In this document: positions 1 to 6,602 of the stretch, piece after piece
How the letters are laid out: the number at the start of each line of letters is the position of its first letter
Position numbering within the stretch: the stretch's first letter is position 1
Assembly: GCA_964468755.1 (NCBI GenBank)
Contig: CAYXWH010000042.1
Span: 1 to 16,798, forward strand
Source: CAYXWH01 sp964468755
Lineage (GTDB): Bacteria; Chloroflexota; Dehalococcoidia; Dehalococcoidales; RBG-16-60-22
Length of the DNA stretch: 16,798 bases
Direction: 5' to 3'
Made by a program: the position numbers and the translations under genes
Notes under the pieces: generated by a model
Told to the model about the DNA's origin: nothing
Seen by the model: only the letters and a program-made list of their open reading frames with translations
Databases searched by the model: none

Positions 1-165
1 AAACTGACGCCGCCCCTGAAAATGAGCCTGGAGCAGGCAATTGATTTTGTGAATAAAGATGAACTGGTGGAAGTAACACCCAAGAATATCAGGCTGCGGA
101 AGAAGCTGCTGACCTATTCGCAGAGATTGCGGAGCATCTCCGCTGCCCGGTCGAGCATAAAATGA
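1..165 (+). CDS. typA: TypA/BipA ribosome-associated GTPase, C-terminal end (partial)
   Basis: The first 54 codons are open in frame 1 and end at TGA 163-165. The peptide begins with a Leu-Thr-Pro-Pro-Leu-Lys motif, followed by a Ser-Leu-Glu-Gln-Ala block and then an Asp-Glu-Leu-Val-Glu-Val-Thr-Pro block followed by Ile-Arg-Leu-Arg-Lys. This is the well-known C-terminal signature of TypA/BipA, a translational GTPase that binds the 70S ribosome and acts in stress adaptation and ribosome assembly. The GTPase and EF-G-like domains lie outside the window. After the Arg-Leu-Arg-Lys block the tail runs only about 20 residues, which is normal for the family. It is on the same strand as the ABC genes downstream but about 320 bp away, so probably a separate unit. 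Confidence 0.88.
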   Translation, partial: KLTPPLKMSLEQAIDFVNKDELVEVTPKNIRLRKKLLTYSQRLRSISAARSSIK

Positions 166-179
166 CGGGCTACCCTTTA

Positions 180-250
180 TCTAACGTGGCTCGTGGCGAA
201 ACGTTGTTTCACACCTCCCGGTTGCCGGTTCGAATCCAGCCGCTGCCGCC
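180..250 (+). pseudogene. Degenerate tRNA-like 3' half (tRNA remnant or attachment-site-like sequence)
   Basis: Positions 224-240 form a T-arm: stem gccgg/ccagc with one C-A mismatch around the canonical TTCGAAT loop (229-235). It is followed by a GC-rich 7-nt acceptor-like segment (241-247), then G-C-C and a T-rich run. No complementary 5' acceptor strand can be found upstream, and the D-arm-like (about 186-203) and anticodon-like (about 203-219) parts do not pair. It is therefore not an intact tRNA. It may be a decayed tRNA (perhaps Val, from a CAC in the presumptive loop) or the duplicated 3' end left by an integration event. No integrase is visible in the window. Confidence 0.35.
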
Positions 251-489
251 TATTTTTGAGTTCAGATAGATTTTAAGTAAGCTTTTACCTGCCGTTGCCA
301 ATTTTTCCTCTGGCGTATTAGCCTCACCAGTCCCTAGACAGAATTTATTCCGGGTACCCTCTTCATTTAGTATTGGTCTTTCTTTCTAAAGCTCATGCAA
401 ACAACGCTATTTATTATATGAACTGGTTGAATTATGCGTTATAATGCTTTTTGGTGTGCTGATTACATCACGTGGCGGGGTAAGTCCAA

Positions 490-1419
490 TTGTATGCGGT
501 GCATGTTGAGAATATAGTCAAAACTTACGGTGACCGGCGGGTGCTTGATGGTGTCAGCCTCGATGTGCCGGAGGGTCAATTCTATGCCATGATGGGCCCC
601 AATGGTTCGGGTAAGACCACGCTTGCTTCGATAATTGCTGCAGTGAGAACAGCGGACAGCGGTAATGTTGAGGTATATGGTCAGAAACCGGCGCAGGCCA
701 AAGAGCTAATCGGTTATGTACCTCAAGAGAATTTCTCCTCACCCAAGCTCACCGGAAGAGAGAACCTTGTATATTTCGCCAATCTCCTTGGCTATTCCCG
801 GAATCAGGCAGACAAATTGGTAGTTGAAATGTTACAGCGTGTCGGGCTTGCTGAAGAATCGGACAAGAGAGTGAGCAAGTTCTCTGGCGGAATGAGGAAA
901 AGGTTGGAAGTCGCCACGGTACTATTCCCCGGAATAAAGGTGCTGATCCTGGATGAGCCGACCACTGGCCTTGACCCATCGGCCCGGAGGGCCTTCTTCG
1001 GTATGGTTCAAGAGATTATGGATAAAAAAACCAGCGTTATTCTGATTACTCACATAGGGAGTGATGCCGAGCTGGCGGCACGAGTGGGTCTGATAGACAG
1101 CGGTAAAATGATAGCCGAAGGTACTCCGGATGAGCTTAAGAAAAAACACGCCGTTGAGGATGCGATAACCGTAGAGACAGTAGCTAAGAATGACGGAGTG
1201 CTCTCGGTTTTAAAAGGTTATAGCATCAATGAGCGAGTGGCGGATTCAGCGACCGGTTACAAAATTTACTCAAAGAACGGTGATAAGATACTAGCCGACG
1301 TGGTAAGAAGTCTTGATAAAGCCGGGCACAGAGTAATGCGTATCGAAATGGCCAAGCCGACTCTCGAAGATGTCTTTTTCAAGCTCACCGAAAAGAACCT
1401 TCAGGAGGCAGGCATCTAA
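490..1419 (+). CDS. ABC transporter ATP-binding protein, DrrA/CcmA-like
   Basis: This 309-residue nucleotide-binding subunit would power an ABC-2 exporter at the cytoplasmic membrane. Visible motifs are Walker A GPNGSGKTT (residues 36-44), the Q-loop glutamine at 79, signature FSGGMRKR (131-138), Walker B ILDEP with catalytic Glu156, D-loop region GLDP (160-163) and switch His188. The last 90 or so residues form the regulatory extension typical of DrrA-type ATPases and contain the usual Pro-Thr-Leu-Glu-Asp-Val-Phe element near the end. The TTG start at 490 is chosen because an in-frame TAA lies at 481-483 and a GGCGGGG purine run (474-480) sits at suitable spacing; GTG at 499 is the only close alternative. 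The stop directly abuts the permease start, so the two are translationally coupled. The substrate (drug, lipid or polysaccharide) cannot be told. Confidence 0.92.
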   Translation: MYAVHVENIVKTYGDRRVLDGVSLDVPEGQFYAMMGPNGSGKTTLASIIAAVRTADSGNVEVYGQKPAQAKELIGYVPQENFSSPKLTGRENLVYFANLLGYSRNQADKLVVEMLQRVGLAEESDKRVSKFSGGMRKRLEVATVLFPGIKVLILDEPTTGLDPSARRAFFGMVQEIMDKKTSVILITHIGSDAELAARVGLIDSGKMIAEGTPDELKKKHAVEDAITVETVAKNDGVLSVLKGYSINERVADSATGYKIYSKNGDKILADVVRSLDKAGHRVMRIEMAKPTLEDVFFKLTEKNLQEAGI

Positions 1420-2193
1420 TTGATTCAGATATCCGCAGCCTTTACGAAAACTATTAGAGAATTGCTGAGAGAGAGGTCAGCGTTATTCTGGACAATAGCC
1501 TGGCCGATTATTTGGGTGGTGATAGGAAGTTTTTCATTTACCGGTAGTGCCCCGGCAGAAGTCGTTCCTTATATAAAGGGTGCAATCACTGTCTCGATGA
1601 TGGTTTTTGCGCTGATGATAGCCGGCATGGCTAACCTTCCCGCCAGTATTGCCGGCGACCGGGCAACCGGCCTGCTGGCCAAGCTGATATCAATGCCCAT
1701 AAAACCGTACAAGGATTTCACGGGAAGAATCCTGGCAGTGGTTATGCTTTCGATACTGGCAGCCGCCCTGGTGGTAATAATTGGTTTCACAATAGGAGCA
1801 CGCTTCACGGGTAACGGAATCGAGATTCTCTCCGCAATTGGTTTTGTGCTTCTGGTAATCTGCGCCGCTACCGGAGTGGGATTGATAATAAGTACATTTA
1901 TCAAGCATCTCCAGGGTGCAATTATGACCGGGGTAGGAATTGCGGTAGTCACATCGGCTATATCAGGCCTTTTTGCTCCCTATGAGGTCCTTCCGGCAGC
2001 TCTCCAGGTGTTTTCTCGAATCTACCCCATATCAGCCGCACACTCGGCAATAGTGTATCTGGTGGCTGGACCGGGGGTAGTGGGGTATAATCCTTTAACG
2101 TACGGTCAGATAATACTAACCATATCGGCTTCGGTTATAGTGCTGGTGGCCGGTATAGTCTTATACTCGCGGCTAAGCTGGAAACTCGAATAA
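1420..2193 (+). CDS. ABC-2 type transporter permease
   Basis: This 257-residue membrane subunit pairs with the ATPase immediately upstream to form an exporter half or full transporter. The protein is mostly hydrophobic with about six predicted transmembrane segments. An amphipathic N-terminal stretch (Arg-Glu-Leu-Leu-Arg-Glu-Arg) precedes the first span, as is usual for ABC-2 permeases of the DrrB/NodJ type. A polar Gly-Asp-Arg-Ala-Thr-Gly-Leu-Leu-Ala-Lys-Leu loop near residues 78-88 matches the coupling region of the family. The TTG start at 1420 follows the preceding TAA without a gap and has AGGAGG at 1403-1408 inside the upstream gene. The next gene downstream is on the opposite strand, so the operon ends here; no strong terminator hairpin is visible. 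Transport substrate is unknown. Confidence 0.9.
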   Translation: MIQISAAFTKTIRELLRERSALFWTIAWPIIWVVIGSFSFTGSAPAEVVPYIKGAITVSMMVFALMIAGMANLPASIAGDRATGLLAKLISMPIKPYKDFTGRILAVVMLSILAAALVVIIGFTIGARFTGNGIEILSAIGFVLLVICAATGVGLIISTFIKHLQGAIMTGVGIAVVTSAISGLFAPYEVLPAALQVFSRIYPISAAHSAIVYLVAGPGVVGYNPLTYGQIILTISASVIVLVAGIVLYSRLSWKLE

Positions 2194-2278
2194 CCAGCGG
2201 GCTCCGGATACACACCGGCGGTTTTCATATCTTGCCTCTCCCGCTCTTGATTCAAAAGGTGTTGACAGCAGTTCTTTA

Positions 2279-2524
2279 TTATTTAGCCAGAGCGGTAGTT
2301 ATGAACGTGGTTACCTCAGCCTTTGTGGGCATTCTCCCTGAGCAGACCAGCTTTTCATCAATCACCAGCCCCGGTGTAGTCAATATGGGATATTCCATAA
2401 TTTTTTTGATATCTTTGACCTCTTCGACTTCAGCATCAATGCCAAGCTCTTTGACTATCTCTCTCGTGGTCTGCTCAAGCTGATGGCACCGCGCACAACC
2501 CGGTCCCAGAACTTTGATTTTCAT
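2279..2524 (-). CDS. Thioredoxin-fold small redox-active disulfide protein
   Basis: An 81-residue protein starting Met-Lys-Ile-Lys-Val-Leu-Gly-Pro-Gly with a Cys-Ala-Arg-Cys active site (C10 and C13) and a cis-proline region Thr-Thr-Pro-Gly-Leu-Val-Ile-Asp (about 49-56). Length and motif order fit the Thioredoxin_3 family of redox-active disulfide protein 2, small proteins often encoded beside ArsP-type permeases. It presumably reduces or relays a thiol or metalloid in the cytoplasm; this is inference from context. GGAGG precedes the ATG by 6 nt, and the gap from the permease stop is only 16 nt, so it is the third gene of the minus-strand arsR operon. It converges with the ABC operon. Confidence 0.87.
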   Translation of the reverse strand: MKIKVLGPGCARCHQLEQTTREIVKELGIDAEVEEVKDIKKIMEYPILTTPGLVIDEKLVCSGRMPTKAEVTTFITTALAK

Positions 2525-2540
2525 CTTCTACCTCCGGCAA

Positions 2541-3578
2541 TTATTGAGTTATTATCCCGAAAATATAACCGGTTATGGTGGCAAAGACCACTACCAGGGT
2601 TATATAGGTAAGCGTCTTTTTGGTGCCCATGATGCTGCGAATGACCAGCATGTTGGGCAGGGAGAGCGCCGGTCCGGCAAGCAGGAGAGCCAGTGTCGGC
2701 CCCTTACCCATGCCCAGATTCATGAAGGCGCTGATAATGGGCACCTCGGTCAGAGTAGCAAAATACATGAGCGCTCCAAGGAAAGAGGCGATGAAGTTAG
2801 CCAAAAGGCTGTTACCGCCCACCCAGTTGGTAACTGCTTCCCGGGGTACGAAGGTGGTGATGATGCCTGCAGCAAAAACCCCCACCAGCAGCCAGGGCAC
2901 GATAAGGCGGACGAAGCGCAGGGTTTCTTTCATCCAGATGCCGATTTCACCCCTGGTGAACCAGCGCCACAGGATTAGTAGCAATCCCACCAGCAGAATA
3001 CCGGTTATAATCCAGTTCTTCGCGGCGGCAAAAATCAGGATGCCTACCAGAACTGCAAAGAAGATAACCTGTTGCCACCACTTCTTCGCCTCGGGGTCGG
3101 CAAGTAATGCGTCAAAAGCGGTTGAATCTTTCAGCGATTCCTCCTTGCGGTAGATAAGAGCCATAGTCAGGCCGATACCGGCAGCGAAGATGACGGCACC
3201 AATAGCCCGGGCCAGACCCAGGTCATAACCGAGAATACGGGCTGTATAGACGATGGCCAGGACGTTGATGGCCGGACCGGAGTAGAGGAAAGCCACCGCC
3301 GGTCCAATCCCGGCGCCTCTTTTATAGATTCCACCGAATAGGGGCAGAACAGTACAGGAGCAGACCGCCAGAATAGAGCCCGATATTGAAGCTATACTGT
3401 ACGATAGTAATTTCTTAGCTTTTGGCCCGAAGTACTTGAGAACGGCACCCTGTGAGATAAAAACAGCTATGGCACCCGCAATGAAAAAGGCCGGGATAAG
3501 ACAGGTGAGCACGTGTGCTGATAGATACTCAAGCAGCGCATGCCACCCACCCTGCATTAATTCCATGAAAATAGACAT
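2541..3578 (-). CDS. ArsP-type permease (DUF318 / PF03773 family)
   Basis: This 345-residue polytopic membrane protein has about eight to ten hydrophobic segments. The diagnostic family block CSCTVLPLFGGIYKRGAG (residues 73-90) is present, followed by Pro-Ala-Val-Ala-Phe-Leu-Tyr-Ser-Gly-Pro-Ala-Ile-Asn-Val. A second, homologous half carries Leu-Thr-Glu-Val-Pro-Ile and Ala-Gly-Pro-Ala-Leu-Ser-Leu-Pro. ArsP members export trivalent organoarsenicals, and other DUF318 permeases are linked to metal or metalloid handling. A membrane cysteine pair (C73, C75) agrees with thiol-metalloid contact. An ArsR-type regulator upstream and a thioredoxin-like gene downstream support such a role. No convincing Shine-Dalgarno sequence precedes the ATG at 3578, so translation may depend on coupling with arsR, whose stop lies 39 nt upstream. 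The exact substrate is inference. Confidence 0.86.
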   Translation of the reverse strand: MSIFMELMQGGWHALLEYLSAHVLTCLIPAFFIAGAIAVFISQGAVLKYFGPKAKKLLSYSIASISGSILAVCSCTVLPLFGGIYKRGAGIGPAVAFLYSGPAINVLAIVYTARILGYDLGLARAIGAVIFAAGIGLTMALIYRKEESLKDSTAFDALLADPEAKKWWQQVIFFAVLVGILIFAAAKNWIITGILLVGLLLILWRWFTRGEIGIWMKETLRFVRLIVPWLLVGVFAAGIITTFVPREAVTNWVGGNSLLANFIASFLGALMYFATLTEVPIISAFMNLGMGKGPTLALLLAGPALSLPNMLVIRSIMGTKKTLTYITLVVVFATITGYIFGIITQ

Positions 3579-3617
3579 AGAAATTGCCGTCCAGGCTAGG
3601 TATAACCGAAGGGGTTA

Positions 3618-3989
3618 CTATCCTGATCTATTAGTGCACAGTTTCCCGGCACAGCCCGGGCCTACCCGCTCAGCCTGTTTAAGCCGCTGGCGGTCCGTCT
3701 CCATTTGCTGATTTCCTTTAAAAGGCTTGGTGGTTGCCTTGAGAATATCCTTTAATTGTCCATCCATTCCGTCCCAGTCGATGGAATAAAGCGACCAGAG
3801 CCCGTCTTTACGCAGCCTGAGAAAACCCACATCATATAGAGAGCTTAGTATCCGCGATGCCTTCGACTGTGAGATTGCCAGAACCTGCATGACCTCACAA
3901 ACACAACATTCCCTTTCCATGAGGAGATTCAGCACTCTAAGCCTCGACGCATCGGCCAAAGACCGGTAGACCTTCACCCACTCCCTCAT
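3618..3989 (-). CDS. arsR: ArsR/SmtB-family metal(loid)-responsive repressor
   Basis: A 123-residue winged-helix repressor. The N-terminal region has the family pattern Leu-Ala-Asp-Ala-Ser-Arg-Leu-Arg-Val-Leu-Asn-Leu-Leu (11-23). The CCVCEV box (C28, C29, C31) corresponds to the ELCVCDL metalloid-binding motif of ArsR, and the recognition helix follows at about Ser40-Leu51, then the wing to about residue 70. A further cysteine pair near the C terminus (C113 and C118) could complete a metalloid site. It should dissociate from DNA on binding As(III)-like ligands and derepress its own operon. GGAGG lies 5 nt upstream of the ATG. A promoter and a palindrome occur just upstream (4006-4061). The inducer identity is inferred, not shown. 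Confidence 0.9.
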   Translation of the reverse strand: MREWVKVYRSLADASRLRVLNLLMERECCVCEVMQVLAISQSKASRILSSLYDVGFLRLRKDGLWSLYSIDWDGMDGQLKDILKATTKPFKGNQQMETDRQRLKQAERVGPGCAGKLCTNRSG

Positions 3990-4005
3990 TTAATCCTCCG
4001 GTAAG

Positions 4006-4061
4006 TATATTCATATAATTGCATCTATGCATATAGTACCACAATATACTTTACCCGTCAA
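4006..4061 (-). promoter_or_regulatory. arsR promoter with overlapping candidate ArsR operator
   Basis: On the minus strand, TTGACG (+ strand 4056-4061) and TACTAT (4033-4038) are separated by exactly 17 nt, a good sigma-70-type promoter. Immediately downstream lies an AT-rich dyad whose perfect core is tgcat-ct-atgca (4020-4031), flanked by CATATA/TATA repeats (4006-4036). This is where an autoregulating ArsR would block initiation. The start codon follows about 40 nt after the -10. Confidence 0.6.
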
Positions 4062-4221
4062 AAATCCTTCGTATGTCTATGAGCTGTTCGGAGAGGCTTT
4101 CTACGCAGGGCGGATGGAATGTTGATTCCTGTCTAACCCGGGAACAGGCACCGGACAATGAATCTCCAGTTTTTTGCGAAAGCGTCTTCCGCTTGGGGGG
4201 GATGATTAATGTGGCCGGTAC

Positions 4222-4251
4222 TTGAAATTATACCTCCTGACTATTTATAAC
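4222..4251 (+). promoter_or_regulatory. Candidate promoter for the VOC gene
   Basis: TTGAAA at 4222-4227 and TATAAC at 4246-4251, each one base off consensus, are separated by 18 nt. Initiation near 4258 would give a leader of about 240 nt before the VOC start at 4496. Between this element and the arsR promoter (4062-4221) no gene is seen, only small hairpins such as ggaat-gttg-attcc and aagcg-tcttc-cgctt. Confidence 0.45.
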
Positions 4252-4257
4252 ACGCTG

Positions 4258-4495
4258 TCCCCAGGCACGGTACTACCCATATTGACCGGTCTCAGGGAAG
4301 TGGCTATACTTAAATCCAGAATATACTTGCTAAATCGGGGATTTTCCCGGCCAGTCTCTATACTGGGGCTCACATCACCACCGGCATCAGCCCCATATAT
4401 TTTATAGACCGATTTCACCAGGTGGTGTATGCGGGATGAAGCGCCCGCAGTAAATATAACCGTGCATAACCTAATCAGAAGAGGGAGGGATAGAG
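4258..4495 (+). promoter_or_regulatory. Hairpin-rich 5' leader of the VOC gene (candidate cis-regulatory RNA)
   Basis: No coding region is supported here. Stem-loops that can be read directly are ccagt/actgg (4351-4355 with 4362-4366), ggggct/agcccc (4365-4370 with 4389-4394, followed by an AT-rich run), cacc/ggtg (4416-4427) and tgcggg/cccgca (4430-4435 with 4444-4449). The first two share bases 4365-4366, so they compete at the junction. The last stem lies about 30 nt upstream of the VOC ribosome binding site. No known riboswitch class is recognised. Confidence 0.3.
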
Positions 4496-4954
4496 ATGAT
4501 TACAGGAGTGCACCATTTTAGTTTCTCGGTTACGGACCTCGATCAGACCGTTGATTTCTGCACAAAGGTACTGGGGATGACTCTTCAATCGAGGACCAGA
4601 AACAAGTACGATACGCTCGGCACGGCGCTTTTCGGGACAAAGTGGGGTCTGGACCAGAAACAGGCTGACCTTGAGCTGGCTATTATGGTGGTTGGGGACA
4701 GTAAGGTCGAATTCATCGAATACAAAGACCCCAAGGCGCAGCCGTATCATAAAAACCCATCAACTGCTGGCTCGGCCCACCTGGCACTGAAAGTAGACAA
4801 TATAGAGGCAACGCGTAAGAAACTGGAGGAAGCCGGCGTTGAGTTTCACTCTCCGGTAAATACCTTTATGGAGCAGGGGAAGAACGAGTGGAAATGGTGC
4901 TACTTCCGCGGCCCGGATGGGATTGTCATGGAACTGGTCGAGCAAAACTGGTGA
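4496..4954 (+). CDS. VOC superfamily protein (glyoxalase / methylmalonyl-CoA epimerase-like fold)
   Basis: This 152-residue protein is one complete vicinal-oxygen-chelate unit of two beta-alpha-beta-beta-beta modules. Module one opens with Val-His-His-Phe-Ser-Phe-Ser-Val-Thr-Asp-Leu-Asp. Module two contains Ser-Ala-His-Leu-Ala-Leu-Lys-Val and ends Gly-Pro-Asp-Gly-Ile-Val-Met-Glu-Leu. The four likely metal ligands are all present: His7, Glu72 (or Glu75), His95 and Glu146. Such proteins bind a divalent metal and act as lyases, epimerases, dioxygenases or dehalogenating/detoxifying enzymes, and the sequence does not say which. A strong purine-rich site (GGGAGGG, about 4483-4489) precedes the ATG. 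It appears to be a single-gene unit behind its own promoter, converging with the reductive-dehalogenase-like gene downstream, across a 160-bp gap that holds no gene. Confidence 0.85.
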   Translation: MITGVHHFSFSVTDLDQTVDFCTKVLGMTLQSRTRNKYDTLGTALFGTKWGLDQKQADLELAIMVVGDSKVEFIEYKDPKAQPYHKNPSTAGSAHLALKVDNIEATRKKLEEAGVEFHSPVNTFMEQGKNEWKWCYFRGPDGIVMELVEQNW

Positions 4955-5114
4955 TAGTTCACCGGCGTTTCATCAAATTTCGATGACAACACCCGCTGTT
5001 CCGCTTACCTTACTGATTACATCACTGCCTGAAGGCCGGAAAATATGGTGGGGCTTCGTCACCGTTGGAGACATTACCTCCTCCCCAGAAGCTGTGGAGA
5101 CTATCGGCTCCTGA

Positions 5115-6248
5115 TCAGAAACCGTTGTTCCAAAAGAGGCTTGGCTCCGATTGCTTGCCATACCCCAGCAGGTTGTCCATCCGAACCATAAAGGGGTTGA
5201 CTCTGGGCGCGTGTTGTATTAACCATCGGCTCATATTGTGAATCCGGGCTTGGCTCTTGTTGAACGGGCAGACGCGAATACAAATGCCGCAGTTAGTGCC
5301 GGTATAAGCCCCGTAATAATCGCACTTTTCCGGATTGAGGTGCCATTTGACCACCCCGGGATTATTGGAGATGGTGGGGCCCTCCGCAGTGGGTTCATCG
5401 TAAGAGATAGCCTGTGCCGGGCATTCTATGGCGCATTTGCGGCATACCGAGCAGAATTCGGTGACACCGAAGTCGATAGCATGGTCCGGATTGAGTGGGA
5501 GGTCAGTAATTACCTTGCACAGCCGTTGCCGAGGACCGAATTGTGGGGTAATCAAAACACCAAGCCTGCCCAGCTGTCCCAGTCCCGCGTCAACAGCGAT
5601 GGGTATATTGAGTCCGGTATCATTAAGTGATGGGATAGCGTGATAACCAAGTAGCCGGATGAACTGGGCGACCGCCGCAACCAGGAAAGCCATCCGGGAA
5701 TAGCAATCAAAAACGTGGGCCATTTGCACCGCACTGGGGGTGGTCCCATAAATTTCATAGTCCATTTCCACTGCCATAGAAATAACGTACTTATAGCGTT
5801 GGTCTATCTCCACGGGCTTACTCTCACCCGTATCCGGTACATAATGATGGGAATAGAGCCAGCGAGGGTCAAGGTTGGCGATGCCGACGAGGTCGGCACC
5901 GAGGTACCGGGCAACACGCTTTATTCGATTGGTCATCTTTGCCGCATCGGTCACCTTTGGCTTCTGTTCCGGAAATTTGAAGAACATGTCCGGAGGTAAC
6001 GGTTGCCATGAGGTTAGTCCGGAATCAGGCCGATTTATGCCGGTGCCTAGCGTGGTGGCCAACACGCCGCAGGCGTTGGCGAGGGCAAAGTCATCGAGCG
6101 CAAAGCCGGGGATTCCCCTTTCGATGTGCTTCAACTGGTTCTCGTGGCGGAGGGACCACTGTGACTGCTGGGTAGGGTCCCATCTATTCCGATATAACAT
6201 GTTATTTTTCTGGTTGAAGCGCTGGTACGAGTCCATAATCCGGTACAT
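5115..6248 (-). CDS. Reductive dehalogenase-like corrinoid/Fe-S protein without Tat signal
   Basis: This 377-residue protein matches the RdhA catalytic core. The N-terminal Arg-Phe-Asn-Gln-Lys-Asn motif (10-15) with Trp-Asp-Pro follows the usual RdhA order, and the corrinoid-binding half contains LGYHAIPSLNDTG (200-212), AGLGQLGR (221-228) and a Gly-Pro-Arg/Lys-Val-Ile-Thr-Asp-Leu-Pro-Leu block. Two [4Fe-4S] motifs follow: C266-x2-C269-x2-C272-x3-C276-P, and C309-x10-C320-x2-C323-x3-C327-P, the latter spacing characteristic of RdhA. Tyr183 and Arg228 are candidate catalytic residues. There is no Tat twin-arginine leader, and an in-frame TAG two codons upstream of the ATG excludes a longer N terminus. 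No RdhB-like membrane anchor is adjacent. It is thus probably cytoplasmic. RdhA enzymes remove halogens from organohalides using cob(I)alamin, but the substrate here is unknown and a non-dehalogenating corrinoid reductase is possible. AAGGAG precedes the start. Confidence 0.85.
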   Translation of the reverse strand: MYRIMDSYQRFNQKNNMLYRNRWDPTQQSQWSLRHENQLKHIERGIPGFALDDFALANACGVLATTLGTGINRPDSGLTSWQPLPPDMFFKFPEQKPKVTDAAKMTNRIKRVARYLGADLVGIANLDPRWLYSHHYVPDTGESKPVEIDQRYKYVISMAVEMDYEIYGTTPSAVQMAHVFDCYSRMAFLVAAVAQFIRLLGYHAIPSLNDTGLNIPIAVDAGLGQLGRLGVLITPQFGPRQRLCKVITDLPLNPDHAIDFGVTEFCSVCRKCAIECPAQAISYDEPTAEGPTISNNPGVVKWHLNPEKCDYYGAYTGTNCGICIRVCPFNKSQARIHNMSRWLIQHAPRVNPFMVRMDNLLGYGKQSEPSLFWNNGF

Positions 6249-6388
6249 AAACTACTCCTTGAAATAATAACTTGGTCCTGGCACGCTGTATTTGGTCATC
6301 AAAAGAGGGATAGTCTGACCTTAAGAATTAACGGACACAAAGAATCGATGGGCACGCCATGGGCGCTGTCACCTTCCCTAGCGGTGTT

Positions 6389-6418
6389 ATTATACTCCGT
6401 TCTGGCTGGAGGTGTCTA
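6389..6418 (-). promoter_or_regulatory. Candidate promoter of the RdhA-like gene
   Basis: On the minus strand, TAGACA (+ strand 6413-6418) and a perfect TATAAT (6389-6394) are 18 nt apart. Transcription would begin near 6383, giving a leader of about 135 nt. An inverted repeat aggtg/cacct (6410-6429) overlaps the -35 and could be a regulator site; no regulator gene is adjacent. Confidence 0.5.
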
Positions 6419-6573
6419 TTTTTTCACCTTCCGTACTTGTCTTATTACCGTAAGATGACTGACTGTAGCGACATTATGGGGCGAGGATATTGCTGAATGG
6501 GGGCAGCATTGGAGTCGCCATATTTAGAGCCAGTTGAATTACAGTCTCTTCAAACTGTGGCTGCTTCTGGGGA

Positions 6574-6602
6574 TTGACATTAATCAAGGGATAGAATATG
6601 CT
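6574..6602 (+). promoter_or_regulatory. Candidate promoter of the TRAP-redox cluster
   Basis: A perfect TTGACA (6574-6579) is followed after 17 nt by TATGCT (6597-6602, four of six matches). Initiation here would give a leader of roughly 460 nt before the GTG at 7071, so a closer, less canonical promoter may also be used. Confidence 0.35.

Noticed and set aside
2196..2245. Rho-independent terminator between the ABC operon and the thioredoxin-like gene
   Set aside because: Only a 4-bp ccgg/ccgg stem with a short T-run, plus a distant agcggg/cccgct match; too weak to call.
2262..2267. TTGACA on the plus strand as a promoter
   Set aside because: No -10 hexamer at proper spacing and no plus-strand gene follows.
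4222..4407. 61-codon plus-strand reading frame upstream of the VOC gene
   Set aside because: Its TTG start coincides with the -35 hexamer of the promoter, no ribosome binding site, and it spans the hairpins of the leader.
4955..5114. Possible rdhB-like anchor gene after the RdhA-like gene
   Set aside because: The 160-bp gap is too small, and no hydrophobic minus-strand frame with a ribosome binding site is present.
5115..6248. Annotation as epoxyqueuosine reductase (QueG)
   Set aside because: Length is similar, but the N-terminal RdhA motif, the Leu-Gly-Tyr-His-Ala-Ile-Pro-Ser block and the C-x10-C-x2-C-x3-C spacing are RdhA-like, and QueG's Ala-Gly-Leu-Gly-Trp-x-Gly-Lys motif is absent.
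6279..6284. TGGCAC as a sigma-54 promoter half
   Set aside because: No TTGC element at the required distance, and it points away from the nearest gene start.
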